Shown here in pieces: positions 21,545-34,560 of a stretch of 64,000 nt of DNA. Below the pieces are notes generated by a model. That model was given only the letters and a program-made list of their open reading frames with translations, ran no database searches and was not told where the DNA came from. Numbering within the stretch: position 1 is the stretch's first letter; every line of letters starts with the position of its first letter. Position numbers and translations under genes: made by a program. Source of the DNA: Archilochus colubris (Eukaryota > Chordata > Aves > Apodiformes > Trochilidae); contig CM041092.1 in NCBI GenBank assembly GCA_023079485.1, positions 13,343,127-13,407,126 of the forward strand, in the 5' to 3' direction.

Positions 21545-24500
21545 CATATTTTTGCTGGACCATTCAAGTTGTAGGCTTTCCTTGCACTGCTGTGAAAGGA
21601 AGCACTTGTATTTAAGCAGCAGTCTGATGGAATACCCAGAGAGGAGGGGTTACTTGTATCAGCAGTAGTACCTAGGGCTACTTCTGAGGGCTTGAGTTTC
21701 AGTGGCATTCAGTGGTATTTGCTGATTTAATTAGCAAATATACAAATTTAAAATTCTGTTGTAGTTCCTTTAGTCAGTAAGTTGAGACCTGCACGCTTTC
21801 TCTCTGTTTATAGAACACATGCAATTTATTCTGGTTTATGAGTTGATCAGGGGGTTTTGCTTCTTGCCAAGCTGAGAAAAACTTGTGCATCCTCAAGGTA
21901 GGAAACAGCAAACAGTGGTTCTCATGGGTATAACAATTTCTACTCCTTTCAGAATTCATCCATCTCTTTTTGTCTCTTTTGGCAGCATGGTACAGTCTAA
22001 TTTCAGCTTCCTCTACAAAACAATTTGCTGTTCCATTATTCTGTTACTTACAGCAGCAGATATGTAGCAGCATTTATATACAACCATGTGAGAGATTTCT
22101 AAATGATGTTGTCATTGCCTCCCCTGTTATTGGAACAATTTGGGAGATGTCAAAAAAAGCCAGGTCTTAAAGAATCATACTGTTTCCAGTAAATAAAGAG
22201 TAGAACCTACTTATGAATGATTAAATACTGTTGATCAGACACCCTAGCCAAGGAAAAAATAGTATCAGATCTCCTTGCTGTCTCAACCATTAATGACTAC
22301 ATGAAAAAGATATTTATTTCCAGCAAATAGGAGGAAGACGCTTCTGCCAGTAGGAAGGTCCTCTACCATCTCTTGCAAATGTAGTGAATTACTCACCAAA
22401 TTGTAGCAAGGTTTATGAAAAATAGGTAGGCAACTGTAAACAAGCCAGCCCAAGTACAAAGAGGCACCTCATATCAAGGCATTTTGGCACTCAACTTCTG
22501 TCCAATTACTTGGCTTCCTTGAGACTCTCCTCCTGGAACCTAAAATCATATTGATATGAAGGTGTTAGGCATTTAGATCCTTTCTTGGATTTAAGCCCAC
22601 ATTCTCATTAGGAGTTGAATAATGAACAAAACCAATAATTAATAATTAATTATAATAACTAATAAAAGAGTATTATGTATGTGTATAACTCAAGTCCATT
22701 GACCCATAGATGTTGTGCCTTGAGTCATGTTTTAGAAAACACCTCTCAGAGTCAGTGCACTTATATTTTATTTGTATTTGAAAATTTAACATCTTTTGAA
22801 CGCAGCAGTGATTCTTGACTTAATCTTTTGACCAAGACCAAGTGAAGAGAGCAGTTATAATAATAACTACCAAAGTATAGTCCATTTTTTTTAATAAGGT
22901 GATCCTAAACAGATAATTTCATGATCAGATGGCAGTTGCCTGATTCCAAATTCAGCCTTTGGTATTTCTGTGCTTTCTCACTAGCTTCCTCTGAAAATTA
23001 GGGTTGTATTTGTTCTGTCTGTAAGAAGAGAATTGTTTTTGTTAGCAAATTTATTTTCTGTTGCTCTTAGAGGGAAGATTGCTTTATTTCTTCCTGTATC
23101 TGAATTTCCTTACTCTGTCAGATGTAAATTACATTCTTTTTGTTATGTTAAGCATTGAAATCCCACCTCATAACTATCATCCTGGACCAGAGACCAAGTC
23201 TGATCAACTGTATAGATAGTTTGTTCTTACCTCTTTCTTTCTGTGCCCCATAAGTAACCTACCAGGACATTTGTTCTCATTTTACAGTAGTCAGAAGTTA
23301 TGCCTGGTATGCTAATATGGCTATCTTTAACTTCTCACCATAATTTCTGGCATCACAGAAATCTTTTCTGCTAATGTAAATGGCTTTCACCAGATAACAT
23401 AATTTCTTTTTTAGAATAGCATCAATTATCCTTGAGAAAACATTGACTTACAACTGAAGTAGAAATATTTGGAGAGGGAATTCGCAAACTTTGTAATGAC
23501 TGTAGTATTTCCATCTGTATCTTCTCAGATCCTTTTGATTTCAGATAGCCCACACAATGCCTGACTTGTCTGTTGTGTCATGTTTTGTAGTGCACAGCCA
23601 TAGATAACCTTCAAGCACAGGTCTGCTCTGTTCTCGTAGAAGTGGAAAACTAGGGAATAAGAGATGCCTAACTCAAGCAACAAAGAATAGGTGAAAGATG
23701 GTAAAAGAAATGAGAACAGATAAAGGATACCACCGTGAATCTGGCTTTTAAAGAGAATTAGAAGATGGTATGAGGATGCATGGGTGACATACAATGAAAC
23801 TGAAGAAAGAAGAAAGTTAATTGAAATAAAGGGAATCTGCAGTTTGACTTGATGTGTTGCACGTTTAAGCCTTCAGAAAAACATTAGGCATTAAGCATTT
23901 TGCTTTCTGTAAAAATTGATGTGCCTTGCTTCATCTTACTGGTCCAATTTAGAACAACTGTGCCAGGTAGCAATGATGGTAGCAGAGCTTTCTAACATCA
24001 ATGAAAATTGTTTAAAAATGTTCTAGTTTTGACCAGTTGTTGTCAACTCCCTTCTGAAAAGCTATCTCAGAAGATACACTCCAGCCTTTTGTTTCAAATC
24101 TGGCAGTCAGTTTCTTTCACCCTTGAAAATCTTCCTGGCATGTGTATTTGTGTGTCACAGAAGATTTGTATCTTCAGTGGAGTATTAAATTTCTGGTTAA
24201 CTTTGAAACTGGATTGAGACAAAGAAAATTTAAAAAACCCTACTGAATTGTAGAAGGATTCTACCAAAATTTAATGTTTTTAGTGAGTAGCAATTTAATC
24301 AGAACATAATAGTTCACTCTAAAAATGCTTTTATGGGGGTTTAATTTGCATTCATACCTTTCTGCAGACAATCTCTTAAACATATATATGGATTATGGAG
24401 TGTTCATGATATCTGAGCACTGTAAAATTCTTCTGATATGGTGAAGTGCCATCATTATAATTTTCATACATGCAAACAAGGCACAGAGATAAATATCTAT

Positions 24501-27500
24501 TTACAAAGATACAAGTGTGTTCAGTGAGTACAATAAGGTGTCATTATATCTCTTTCAAATGTTTGTCCCACCCCCTCTCACTCCCTACTCGTACTCTTTT
24601 CAAGGAACCCATCTTCACTTTCAGCATGACTATATGTGAATCTGACTCTGAGATTTCTCTACACTGTCCCTATCAAATGCAAATCTGAACCCCCTTTTAA
24701 AACCAAGAATATCCACTGTTCAAAGTGTAAAAGAATAGAGTCTGTGTTCTGAGGCTCTCAGCTTGTGCACTGGAGATAACCAGAAAGCCAGAGCCTTTCA
24801 GTGGTATAATATTTGTTGAAGCCATCTAAATGATCCAAAATGTACATAACTAAATATACTCTGCTTTTCTCTACCACCTAATATCCTGACATCAGCTCTT
24901 TTAAGTCCTGATTTGGACATGTTATGTTATCTGGGGTCTATGTTACTCTTAACCATGGCATCATAAGCACATTTTGGGTATACAAAACTAACTGACTTCT
25001 TCATGACTAAATCCAGTCTTCACCTCATTGCACTCAAGTCATGCAAGAAGTATGTGTTTCAGGGATTTTAACCTGCTGTAGCATTTCCTATCATCAAGCT
25101 AGGGCTCTGTCCACTAAAGTACCTTTCTACTCAAGAATCAGACTTTTAATCTAGTAGTTAACTGAAGGTATTTTTGGGTATTGAGTCAATAATAAAAGCT
25201 AAAAATAAAATAATGGAAATATGGAATCTCCCAGATGTTTTTTTGCTTTTAAGAACTCCCTTCTCCTCAAAGATGTTTGTAGTTCAGTGCACAGAACTAT
25301 CCTTACCAAAACCAGCCTATAATCACTAGCCTAAAAATAATTATGGAAATGTTCTTTTTCCTGAAACTTATGAATGTGGCAGTTTTGACAGATGAGGAAA
25401 TACGGCTGCTATTTGGCTTCAGGAACAAAATCCAAATCCCCTATGTAAAGGAATCACAATTAAAGAGGTGCATAAACTTCATGGCATCGGAAGCTGGAGT
25501 TTATTTGGTTTCTATTTGTTGCATCTTTCCAAATATCTTTTATCACCTCAGGGCTCTGCTTCCTTTTGAGGGTTTGGCTGTTCCACCTCAAAGGCAGAAG
25601 GCTGAGCTGCCTATGAGCAGCACAGTTGACAACACAGGGAGCATGACAACATAGACAGCTATCAAATCAAACACAACTGTAAATGGTACAAGATAATTAA
25701 CAGGAGGTGGTTTAGCAAAATTCATTTCAGACAAGCCTAGGCAGTGATATTTAAAAATGGTAGACATTAAGATAAAATCAACTCCATGTATCAACTATAG
25801 AATTACTCATTAACATTTAAATGTAGCCAGCAGGCAGAAATGAGAAGATACTCTGCTGTCAAGAGCCACAGAACATGCATAATCCTCAAGAGTACAAGAT
25901 GTTACTTGACAGGGAAGTAAGTTGGATGAAGGAGGCTGGGAGGTGAAAATCATCCCCAGCTGATGCACGCATGCAGATCTGCCAGGCAGTCCTTGGAAGT
26001 AATGTTATAACTGCTTTAGCTGTATGGCTAAGTTGTTTTTCTTCTCCTTTATACTGTAATATACTGCCCTTTGGGCTGTTGTGTCACCTGAATGGTGCAC
26101 AGGTGCTTCATTTAGAAATTACATGGGGAAACAAAAAGGAACACACATGTACCTTTACTTTCTGTGCTTTCATCTTCTTTTTCTAAGCATCCTTTGGCCA
26201 TGTCCTCATTTACTTCCCCACACTATTTCTATGTATGAAAAGGTCATACTTCCATATTCCTACTCTCTAAGCAACCTAATAGTTGCAAAAGGACTGCAGA
26301 ATATTTTATGACATAAAGCATTCAGTTTTATACAAATTAGTTAATTCAAGAACAAAAAAATAGGCCACTAGATCTCTTGACTTTGTAGAATAGCTGTGTT
26401 TCTAGACTGAAAATATGAAAGGGTTTATTGAGGCTACTGCGTTAGCAAGGTGCACTAAGATCTTCAAAGGAGAAACAATAACAAGTACTGGTGGTGGGAG
26501 ACACAAAGCCATGTGTCTAAACCAGTAAGAGGTCTACTTTGGGCAAACTTTTCCAAAGCATGTGACACACATTAATTCTATTGTCTGTCAAGAGATTTTT
26601 GTCCAGATTAGAAGCTGGTGTCTGGGGTTTATTCTGATTTCAGTTAATTCAGAATTTAATTAGTTTGTTAAGTTTTTAGACAGAAGGATAATGCAGCCAT
26701 GAAATTAGACTGACATGTAATTTTCTGATGATAAATTTATCACAGAATCTGAAGCCAAAAATTACTTTGTATGGCTCGTTCAAGCTGATGTGTACAATGG
26801 TTAAGTCATACTGAGAAAAAAAGAGCAATTGGAATAGAACAGGTGAAATGTAAATGTAGTTCCTCATTTAGAAAACCTTGTTAATAATTACTTTGTATAT
26901 CTATATATAATACTCATCTGAATATGTCATTTCATTTTTACCTGATAGATCTTAACACATCCATCAGTGAATTTTCTTGTTTGTTTTTTCTTATCACACC
27001 TTCCATACCTTTTAATTCTGAGGTTTACCAGATTAAACCAATGGGAACATTCACTTGATAACTAGTTATCAATGTTATAACAGAAGCAGAGTAAGCTGGT
27101 TGGCAGATGTGCTTTTATGAATGACAGGATGAATATAATTGTAGAATGGTAAACAGTGTTAGCTGATCCTCTGAGCAAAATATATCTCTGCTGGGAATGA
27201 AAGAGCATTGCCATTTGCTACTACTAAAATTTGCTAGTTTGGGCTTGAAAAGCACAAGTTATTCTTCAAATCTTCTCGTTTCCTATAAATTGGAGGTAAA
27301 GACTGGGGTTTTAAATTTTTTGTATGTATGTATATATGATTTTAATCATTTTTCCTCCAAACAAAGAAGACTACTTATTGGCTAAAGGTGTGAGAATATG
27401 AGGAAAAAGTTGTTTTGGTTGGTTAGATCTTTCTTCAGTGATTTTAACTGTAACTGGGTTGGGGTGGTTGGATATGTCTTTCTGTCCGTACTTGCTCTCA

Positions 27501-27557
27501 AATCTAGTGTGTAACAGAAACAGGGAACTGAAACATCTGCTGTTGTTTTTATTATTC

Positions 27558-27588
27558 TGCTTGTTTGTTTGTTTTGTTTTGTTTTTGT
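27558..27588. repeat. (TTTG)n-type simple repeat
   Basis: Irregular TTTG and TTTTG units, the same motif family as at 13960 and 18961. Confidence 0.8.
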
Positions 27589-28233
27589 CTTGTGACAAAA
27601 ATTTTTATATATTCCTTTTATATTCCTGAGTTGGATCTAATAGGGCTCATTTGTTCACTCTGCCAAGTGAGACTATGCATGTCTAAGTAAGGTCATAAAG
27701 TAAAAAGCTCACTGTGAGTCCTTTAAGTATTTTGTGAAGCACTTGCTAATACAGATGATTTTTGACTGCTTTAAACTGGTTTTGATGCAATCAGTATAAA
27801 TCTGTATCATTTATTTGAGCTGTGTTTATAGAATATTCTTTTTCACAATGTCCTATCCAGCAGCTTAGCATTACTGCCTACATTCTCAAGCCAGTAAGGG
27901 ACTTACAGAAAGGGCAAGTGACTTCCCTGAGGTGAGAAGGGAAATATATAGGATGGCTGGGGATACACCTCTAGTCTCCTAACTCTTATTTATGTATTTT
28001 TCCCTGCTGACCGTTGTGTGCCTATTAAATAGTCTGGAAATATAAGGTTGTTTTCCTGATAGTCTGATATCTTGAGGCATCTATAGTAAAACCTGAGTCT
28101 GTTAGAATTAGAGCAGATGATGTAAGGAAACTGTAATTAAGTGAACAATATACACAGAAAGCTGGACTAATTATGGTATATTGTCTGGAAATGGCTGAGC
28201 AGAGGAAAAAAAATGCAAGATGTAGATAAGATG

Positions 28234-28262
28234 CTCCTTTTATATACATATATAAAAAGGAG
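28234..28262. other. AT-rich hairpin with CTCCTTTTATATA arms
   Basis: CTCCTTTTATATA is followed almost at once by TATATAAAAAGGAG, its reverse complement with one extra A. The arms are ~13 bp with a 1-3-base loop. No element boundary or target duplication was seen around it. Confidence 0.7.
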
Positions 28263-30569
28263 ACAACTTTATAATTTTAGAGAGCAGCATAAAATAAACA
28301 CGATGCAAAACTAATTCTTTATTAGTCACTTTTTCAGTATGCCTGTAGACATCTTCCAAGATGGCTCATAAAAAAGCTAAGGTCTAATTCAGTGCTACCA
28401 TAAGGAACTCTTGTGCTTAAGTGTACTCCTACAGCAAAATTGACATAAAAAATAATGTAGAAAGTGGATGCTCATGCACTTCAGCAGAAATAGGGGGCCA
28501 GTTCTCAACTGATGCAGAACATCACACTTGTGGGGATATCAGTGGAGTTTGACTCATTTACAGCACCTCGTTGTTTGGCATGTGGTGCACTCTCTGTGGA
28601 CTGTAAAGGCAATGTCCCTTCTCATAAAATATAGTGGGTATATAAAGATCTAGATTTTAAATGATAAATGAGTTCTTGGACCAATATGAAGTGGATCGTT
28701 GTGTATTTGTCAGTCTAGAGTCTGGCTTTAATCGTCTCCTATGCAGAATATATCTGTGTTATCTTAACAAGTCCCACTCATCATCTTTTTCGACATTGTT
28801 CAGAGGTTGGTAATAGTAGTTTAGAGATGCTAAGAGCAGCAAGTTCTTCAGAGTGACAGAAGATAGGATGGATTTTGCTGGCTTTCTGATGTAAATGACT
28901 GCAGTGAATAAATGAAATCTTGATAAAATGATGGAATTTGAGTGTGTCATTCCTGTGAGTAAAGTCCATATTTTAAAAAGTGCCAATTAAAGATCTTTCT
29001 TTACAAAATATGCCAAACAATTCAGCAAATTATCTTCTTTATTAGAACTAGGTTTTGCCCTCATTGGAGACTCATCTGTCAAAGTTAGTAATCTCACACA
29101 TCCTCATGGGTTTATAAACAATTATACATCCCAAGATTCTAAAAAACTCTGCTCATGACCAAATATTTGGTACCTATACCTAACAAAACTAATACCTCAA
29201 TGCCAGCCTTTTAGGGGCAGTATAATGTCAGAAAAGACAACTGATTGTGACAGTAATTGTAAAAGTTTTATGGCTTGTACTGGCACTCTGCAGTCCCATC
29301 AAAATAATCATCCTATTATTTTAGGTAGAGAGGAAGTAATTACCTAAACAGTTGAGACAAATAACTTCCTTCATTTTGCTACCTCTTACCAACCATCTGG
29401 CCTTACCGTACAAAGTAGAAAACAAGGAAAAAACCTTATTTATGGTACTGTATTTTCTTCCTTAGATTGTTTCTGCAGATAAATGAATAAAGTCTCAAAC
29501 TTGAGCTACATCACATTGCAGATACTTTTAGGCTTGGCATATGTCAGTCAACAATACTTCAATACAATTTAATTGTATTAGAAACAGATATGCATGTGAT
29601 ATTTTCTAAGTTAGCAAAATTCCTGACCTGGCAGAGATTCCCTGATTCCTAAAATTTTAATTTTGTTTTGCCTTAGCACCAAAACAATTGAACAGTAAAT
29701 GAAAAAATAAATCTGATTTTTCTTAGAAAAATGGAGAATAGTGGAGAAATTTGCACTGCCCTTTTCAACTATCTTGTTAAGAAATTTAAAAAACCACAAC
29801 TTACTATTAAACTTTATATCCCTGATGCTACAACTTTAAATGCTTTGTTCAAAAATTCCCTAGAAATTTTCTAGAAATCTGTATTAAAGCATCATAGAAA
29901 AAGCTATTATCTTACTAACATATTTCAGTGGAAAACTTCTCCATTATAAAATGCACAAGTACTTCTATGACTTTGTTTCAATTTTCTGCTTTCTGAATTG
30001 AGTAGTTCAAGTATCATAGATATTTGACAGTCAGACAAAGTAATTATACAGGCTGTGATCTATCTATATGAGAAAGTTCTCAGATTCTCATTACTTTTTA
30101 CAAGAAGGTTATTATTACGTATGCTTTGCAGTTATGTTTGTAGGCAGTATCAAATATTCTACAGTCATTGACTAGAACAAAAATGTTATTTGTAGTGGGA
30201 TGTGGGACCCTCAGGATATGTTTTGGGTTTTTTTATGTTGGATGAGTTGTCTATCGCAATAATAATTCAAGTACTTTATTTACTTCAGCATGACTTCCCA
30301 AATGACATGTTCCTAAAGTACATGAATAAAGATACTGCACAGAGGGACTTCTGATAAAAATACTTCTAATTCCCAAAGAGTTTAAAAAAACACCAAAGAC
30401 CAATCAATTTTCAGGGGTTCAAATAGTAAAAATACAACCATCAACATTGTTTCCAGTGAAAACCAATTTTTTTTCTGCTTAAATGAATTGGCTTAAGACT
30501 ATATGGTTATGTATATATAAACACATGTATCACTACAAGCTTGCAACAACCTTGTGTGGTTTCACAAGC

Positions 30570-30725
30570 TCACTTCTCAAGCCTGTCAGGGTCCCTTTGG
30601 ATAGCATCCCTTCCATTCAGTGTGTCAACCACACCACACAGCTTGATGTTGTCAGCAAACTTGCTGGGGGTGCACTGGATTCCACACCATCAACAAAGAT
30701 GTTAGATAAGTACTGGTCCCAGTAC
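30570..30725 (-). mobile_element. Short CR1 LINE internal fragment (reverse-transcriptase active-site region)
   Basis: The plus strand reads 'ttctcaagcctgtcagg', 'gtccctttggatagcatccc', 'accacaccacacagcttgat', 'gtcagcaaacttgctggggg' and 'tgcactggattccac'. This is the reverse complement of CR1 ORF2 around and just after the FADD box. Translated on the minus strand it corresponds to a degraded [22 protein letters not shown] region. About 155 bp survive. The right edge fades into non-CR1 text after 'ggtcccagtact', and the left edge is abrupt with no 3' UTR. It is therefore an internal remnant. Confidence 0.85.
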
Positions 30726-33700
30726 TAATTAGTGACTACAGATGAGTCCCAGTACCAATTTAGCCAGTCCAGTTCAGAGACTTTTTTATTTAAGTTATAA
30801 TTACCCTGATGTGACTCAGTACATGCTTAATTAACTTTTAAAATGTGTAGATATGAGATTTAATGTATGCTATAAATTATTTTCTTTTATGATCCTGGGA
30901 ATTTTGTTTAGTCCAGATTTTTGTTTTATTTCTATGTTCATATTTCTTAACTGTCAATGCTTATTGAAAAGAGGCTTCTGCCATAGTTGGGTTATATTGA
31001 AGTCAGACAAAATAACAAAATGAGAAACTTGACTGAGACACTTTAAATTTAATTTTAAGCTACCTATGGAGTTCTTAAAAAATTCTATGACATGAGAAGT
31101 CAGGAATGTCTGAAGCAGCAGTTTAAGGAAGGGTAGTTTATATTTTGATTGAGATTTTCAAGATCAGAAGGTTTTTCAATGCCAAATGACAGAATTTAAG
31201 CTTCAATAACCATAGTCAAAAAAATAAAAAGAAGAAAGAGGGAACTCAAACAAAACTTCTATCAATTTGTAGTTTATGTATGCTTCAGGACTGAGGGTGA
31301 AACTTCTGATCTAATTCAGTGAATTTGTAAAGGTTCCTGAGATTCAGACACTCTATTTCCCCAGCCTGTCTGCGTGCTGCCATCATATACTCAAGTGTGC
31401 ATTTGCATTTCAGTGCTCAGGCAGAGGCTCAGAGGTTCCATGCCTGGGCACTCTGAGAGCAAATGGGTTCCAGTGAGGCACAGGGGGGACAGGCAAAAAA
31501 TGCCAAGGCAAAAGAAAACAAGCAACAGAGCAAACTAAAACCAAACCCCAAACATTTTCTAGCTAGTCTAATTCTGTGTGTGTGTGTACATGTTTGTGTT
31601 CTCTCATATTATAAAACCAGCTCTAAACCCCTATTTTATAAAAAATCTTTGGCAAGATCTGCTACCCTGTTCTGCTCTTTAGTTAGGCAGCCCAGATCAT
31701 GACTAGCCCAAGATTTGGATTTCCTAAAGCCCAACGCTACTCATGGCCTAGGCCATTTTGCTTTTTTACCATGGTGTCATAAACATCTGTTTGGCAGACT
31801 GTTCCTGTAGCTCTACTTTCTCTGTGCAATGCATAACAAAATAGGGATATATGCCTGGTTCAGGTTATCCTAACACTGTAGTACCCGTAACTGTTTAGGA
31901 AACAATATTTTAAAAAGACTGTGGATCCTTAAACATAAGACAATCAGGATATAAACCTACCTAAACACCTCTGAAGATCATGGTCTTCAAAGATGTCCTT
32001 TGACAGCCCACATGACAAGTTGTTAACCCCAAGATACTTTTGGAAATGTTATTTAAGCTTTGTCATTGCAAGTGGAAAAATTCCCAACTGCTGATGAAAA
32101 CTGGAGCCTACTGCTATGGCTTAAGCCAAAGTCTAAGTTTATAAAGGCATCATGATTATTTTGGAAATTCTGTTTTGTAATTTGGGAAAATAGGTTTCAA
32201 GCTTTCATATCAATTAGAGGCTTTGAAAAATATCACTACCATATTATTTAATAAATTAACAAGGATCAGACCACTCAATCTCTTTAATGCTAATGTACCT
32301 CTACCGTCGATTCTCTTGTAACCAAAGCAGAAAGCTGGGGTGTTACTGGAACTCCATGACATGATGAGCTGAATAAACATTGACACTGGATAAAGTTTAA
32401 ATCCTACAACTCATCCAATAATCCGTGTTTGGGGAGAAGAAAACAGTATGAGAGCACAGAAATCACATTAGTTCTAGCATGTTTGTTTCAGCTCAGATGA
32501 ATTCTTGCCTATTCTTGGCACACTGTTTTCAAGAGAAGTTAGGCTTCAGTGCTGTTATATTTCCAGCTTTAACTAATTTTTCATTGTTAGGTACTTAAAC
32601 CTTCAGAGCATCAGCAGAGCTGCAGCTAACAGGTATCTTGGGAGGTTGTGAATCCAAATGTTGACATTTTGTAGCAAAGCTTTTAGACCATTTGCCAGGA
32701 AACTAAATTCTGTACCATTTTAAACTAGCTGACTGCTTTTAAACACCTTTGGCAGTTACATTATTCCTTGCAAACATTTTCAGAGTTGGATGGGGTTCAT
32801 CCTGCAGTGGCCAGACAATCTGTCCACCAAACATCCTTGTGCTGAAGATGCTGGATAGTTGTTTTCACTCTCCAATTACTAAGTCAAGTACCTGGGTGAC
32901 TGAGTAGATTCCTTGGTGCCAATTAAAGTGTCTGAAAGCCACATAGCCAAAACTGAATAACTGAATGACATTATGGCAGCATTTTGCACTTCCTTGGCAT
33001 GTGCAATTTCAGAATCAGAAAATAGTCAATAGGTTAACCAGAGGTAATTTCCAAGAGTATACTGTTAGTTAGTACTTTGAGCAGGAAGGAATCTATTCTT
33101 ATTCATATTATACCCTGTCACAGCTGGAGCTCTACAAACCATGAAAAAAGTCTCAGTGAAGTGTGTGAACAACTATCATATTTGATAAAGACAAGCACAT
33201 GCTTTTAGGATAAGAAGACATTGTAATTAAAATCCACCTATTCATACTGATCAGAAAATAATTTGCACTTCAGAGGAATACCAGATATCATAATATGTTT
33301 TCTTGCTAAGTAATGTGTAGGGTTTTTAAATATAGAAAATTGATAATTATCAGGGTTTGAGGAAGAAGCAGGAAACTGAAGCATATGATGGCTCCCACTG
33401 TTTTCAGAGCTCACTCAGCTAAAATTAAATGATTCTATGTTAAAATGGAGGTTATGGCAAAGATATCTGTCTTTATTTTTCCTAAGAAGTCCCAGTTAAT
33501 GATCAAAGATTGTATTTGTATTACCATAGTATAATAAAAGGTTGCTCTTAATGAACTGTCTCATTTGAAAATTTTAACATTTTTAATATTATTCTGAAAA
33601 AATTCTAATTTCAGCATGATTATATTTAAGACTTTATACCATGTACTGAAATGGTTATTAGAAACATTTTAGAAAGCTTCTAGTGAACTATTTCAAAGAA

Positions 33701-34309
33701 ATGGAAGAATGATCCTTAAAAAGAGACAGACATTGGAAACAGTAAAATGAGATGCAGAAAAATAATAGAAGAAACAGATCTCAAAAATGGAGTTTTCTGA
33801 CAACTGCCTTTGCAAATTTTAGCACCACATCTTTGGGTGATTTGGTAAATTAATATTAAAGAAGAAAGAAGAAGAAAACTACAGAATGCATGAAAACATT
33901 TAAAATTAAAATATATAGAGAGAAAGCAACAAAGAAGTGGGACTGATTGAACTGAATATATCTTTCCTCTCTACTTTTTTCAAAAATAATAGACACAATT
34001 TATCCAATCTGTAGTGTTTGAGTGATGAGAAAAATATGGAATGGGCATACTTTGACACTGCAAACCAGTCATCCCTGGCTGATAGTCATCCATGGTCAGA
34101 TGGAATAGACAAATTTATGTATTATGGTTAAAGACACCATTGCATTCTTATTTTGGAGTTCATGGAAGTCCATGGAGGTTCTGAGTGCTAAAACAATAAT
34201 TCACTGATGTCTTGTAGTACAAATTCCCTCTCTGGCTGTATGAAGCCCATTTACCTGCTGATTACTGATAAAACCTTTTGCCTTTTCCTATAGTCCCTAA
34301 TTAAAATTG
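30726..34309. other. Unique A/T-rich non-coding sequence
   Basis: Contains a (TG)6 run at about 31576-31588 and a purine-rich AAGAAG patch near 33855-33880. No exon or interspersed repeat recognised. Confidence 0.6.
31576..31588. repeat. (TG)n microsatellite
   Basis: About six TG units; short. Confidence 0.8.
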
Positions 34310-34442
34310 GGATTATGTTGTTCATTGGTCTGAAATCACATAAAGTCTGGAATGGATTACTTTGTTCATTGGGCTGGAGTCACCTGAACTGTAAGTGGAT
34401 TATGTAGTTCACTGGACTGTAAGGACTGCACTGGGTTTCTGA
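34310..34442. repeat. Three-copy ~43-bp tandem repeat
   Basis: Three diverged units start with ATTATGTTGTTCATTGG, ATTACTTTGTTCATTGGG and ATTATGTAGTTCACTGG (first A at 34312, 34356 and 34399). The periods are therefore 44 and 43 bp. Each unit goes on with a CTG-rich middle, and the units remain alignable for most of their length. Just downstream the text becomes LTR-like, with 'tcttgggaacccactcttct' followed by 'tgctcagtaaa' near 34490-34520. Repeated blocks of this size are common in retroviral U3 enhancers, so this may be part of an old LTR, but no ends or target duplication were found. Confidence 0.75.
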
Positions 34443-34560
34443 ATCCTGTTACCCTCTGAGCTATAAGCAGATCCCTGAAATCTCTATCTTGGGAACCCAC
34501 TCTTCTTTGCTCAGTAAATTCAACCTTTAGCCACTTCTAAGCAGTTAAGAGAAGTCCTGT
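34443..34560 (+). mobile_element. Possible decayed LTR 3' portion (R/U5-like text)
   Basis: 'GGGAACCCACTCTTCTTTGC' followed by 'tcagtaaattcaacctttag' resembles the GCTCAATAAA-TTCAACCTTT polyadenylation region of class I (gammaretrovirus-like) LTRs, with AGTAAA in place of AATAAA. It lies directly after the 43-bp tandem repeat, which would be the U3 enhancer. No TG/CA ends, target duplication, primer-binding site or proviral genes were found, so this is tentative. Confidence 0.3.

Larger units (their letters stand above)
21545..30569. other. Nine-kilobase unique A/T-rich non-coding stretch
   Basis: No interspersed repeat, exon or RNA gene recognised. Minor structure: an AAT/TAAT-rich patch at 22625-22672, a TGTA/TATA run near 27322-27340, a TTTG-type run at about 27558-27588, and a small palindrome at 28234-28262. 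The longest open frame (103 codons, plus, 25343-25654) has no recognisable domain. The scarcity of identifiable repeats over 9 kb is typical of bird intergenic or intronic DNA. Confidence 0.6.
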
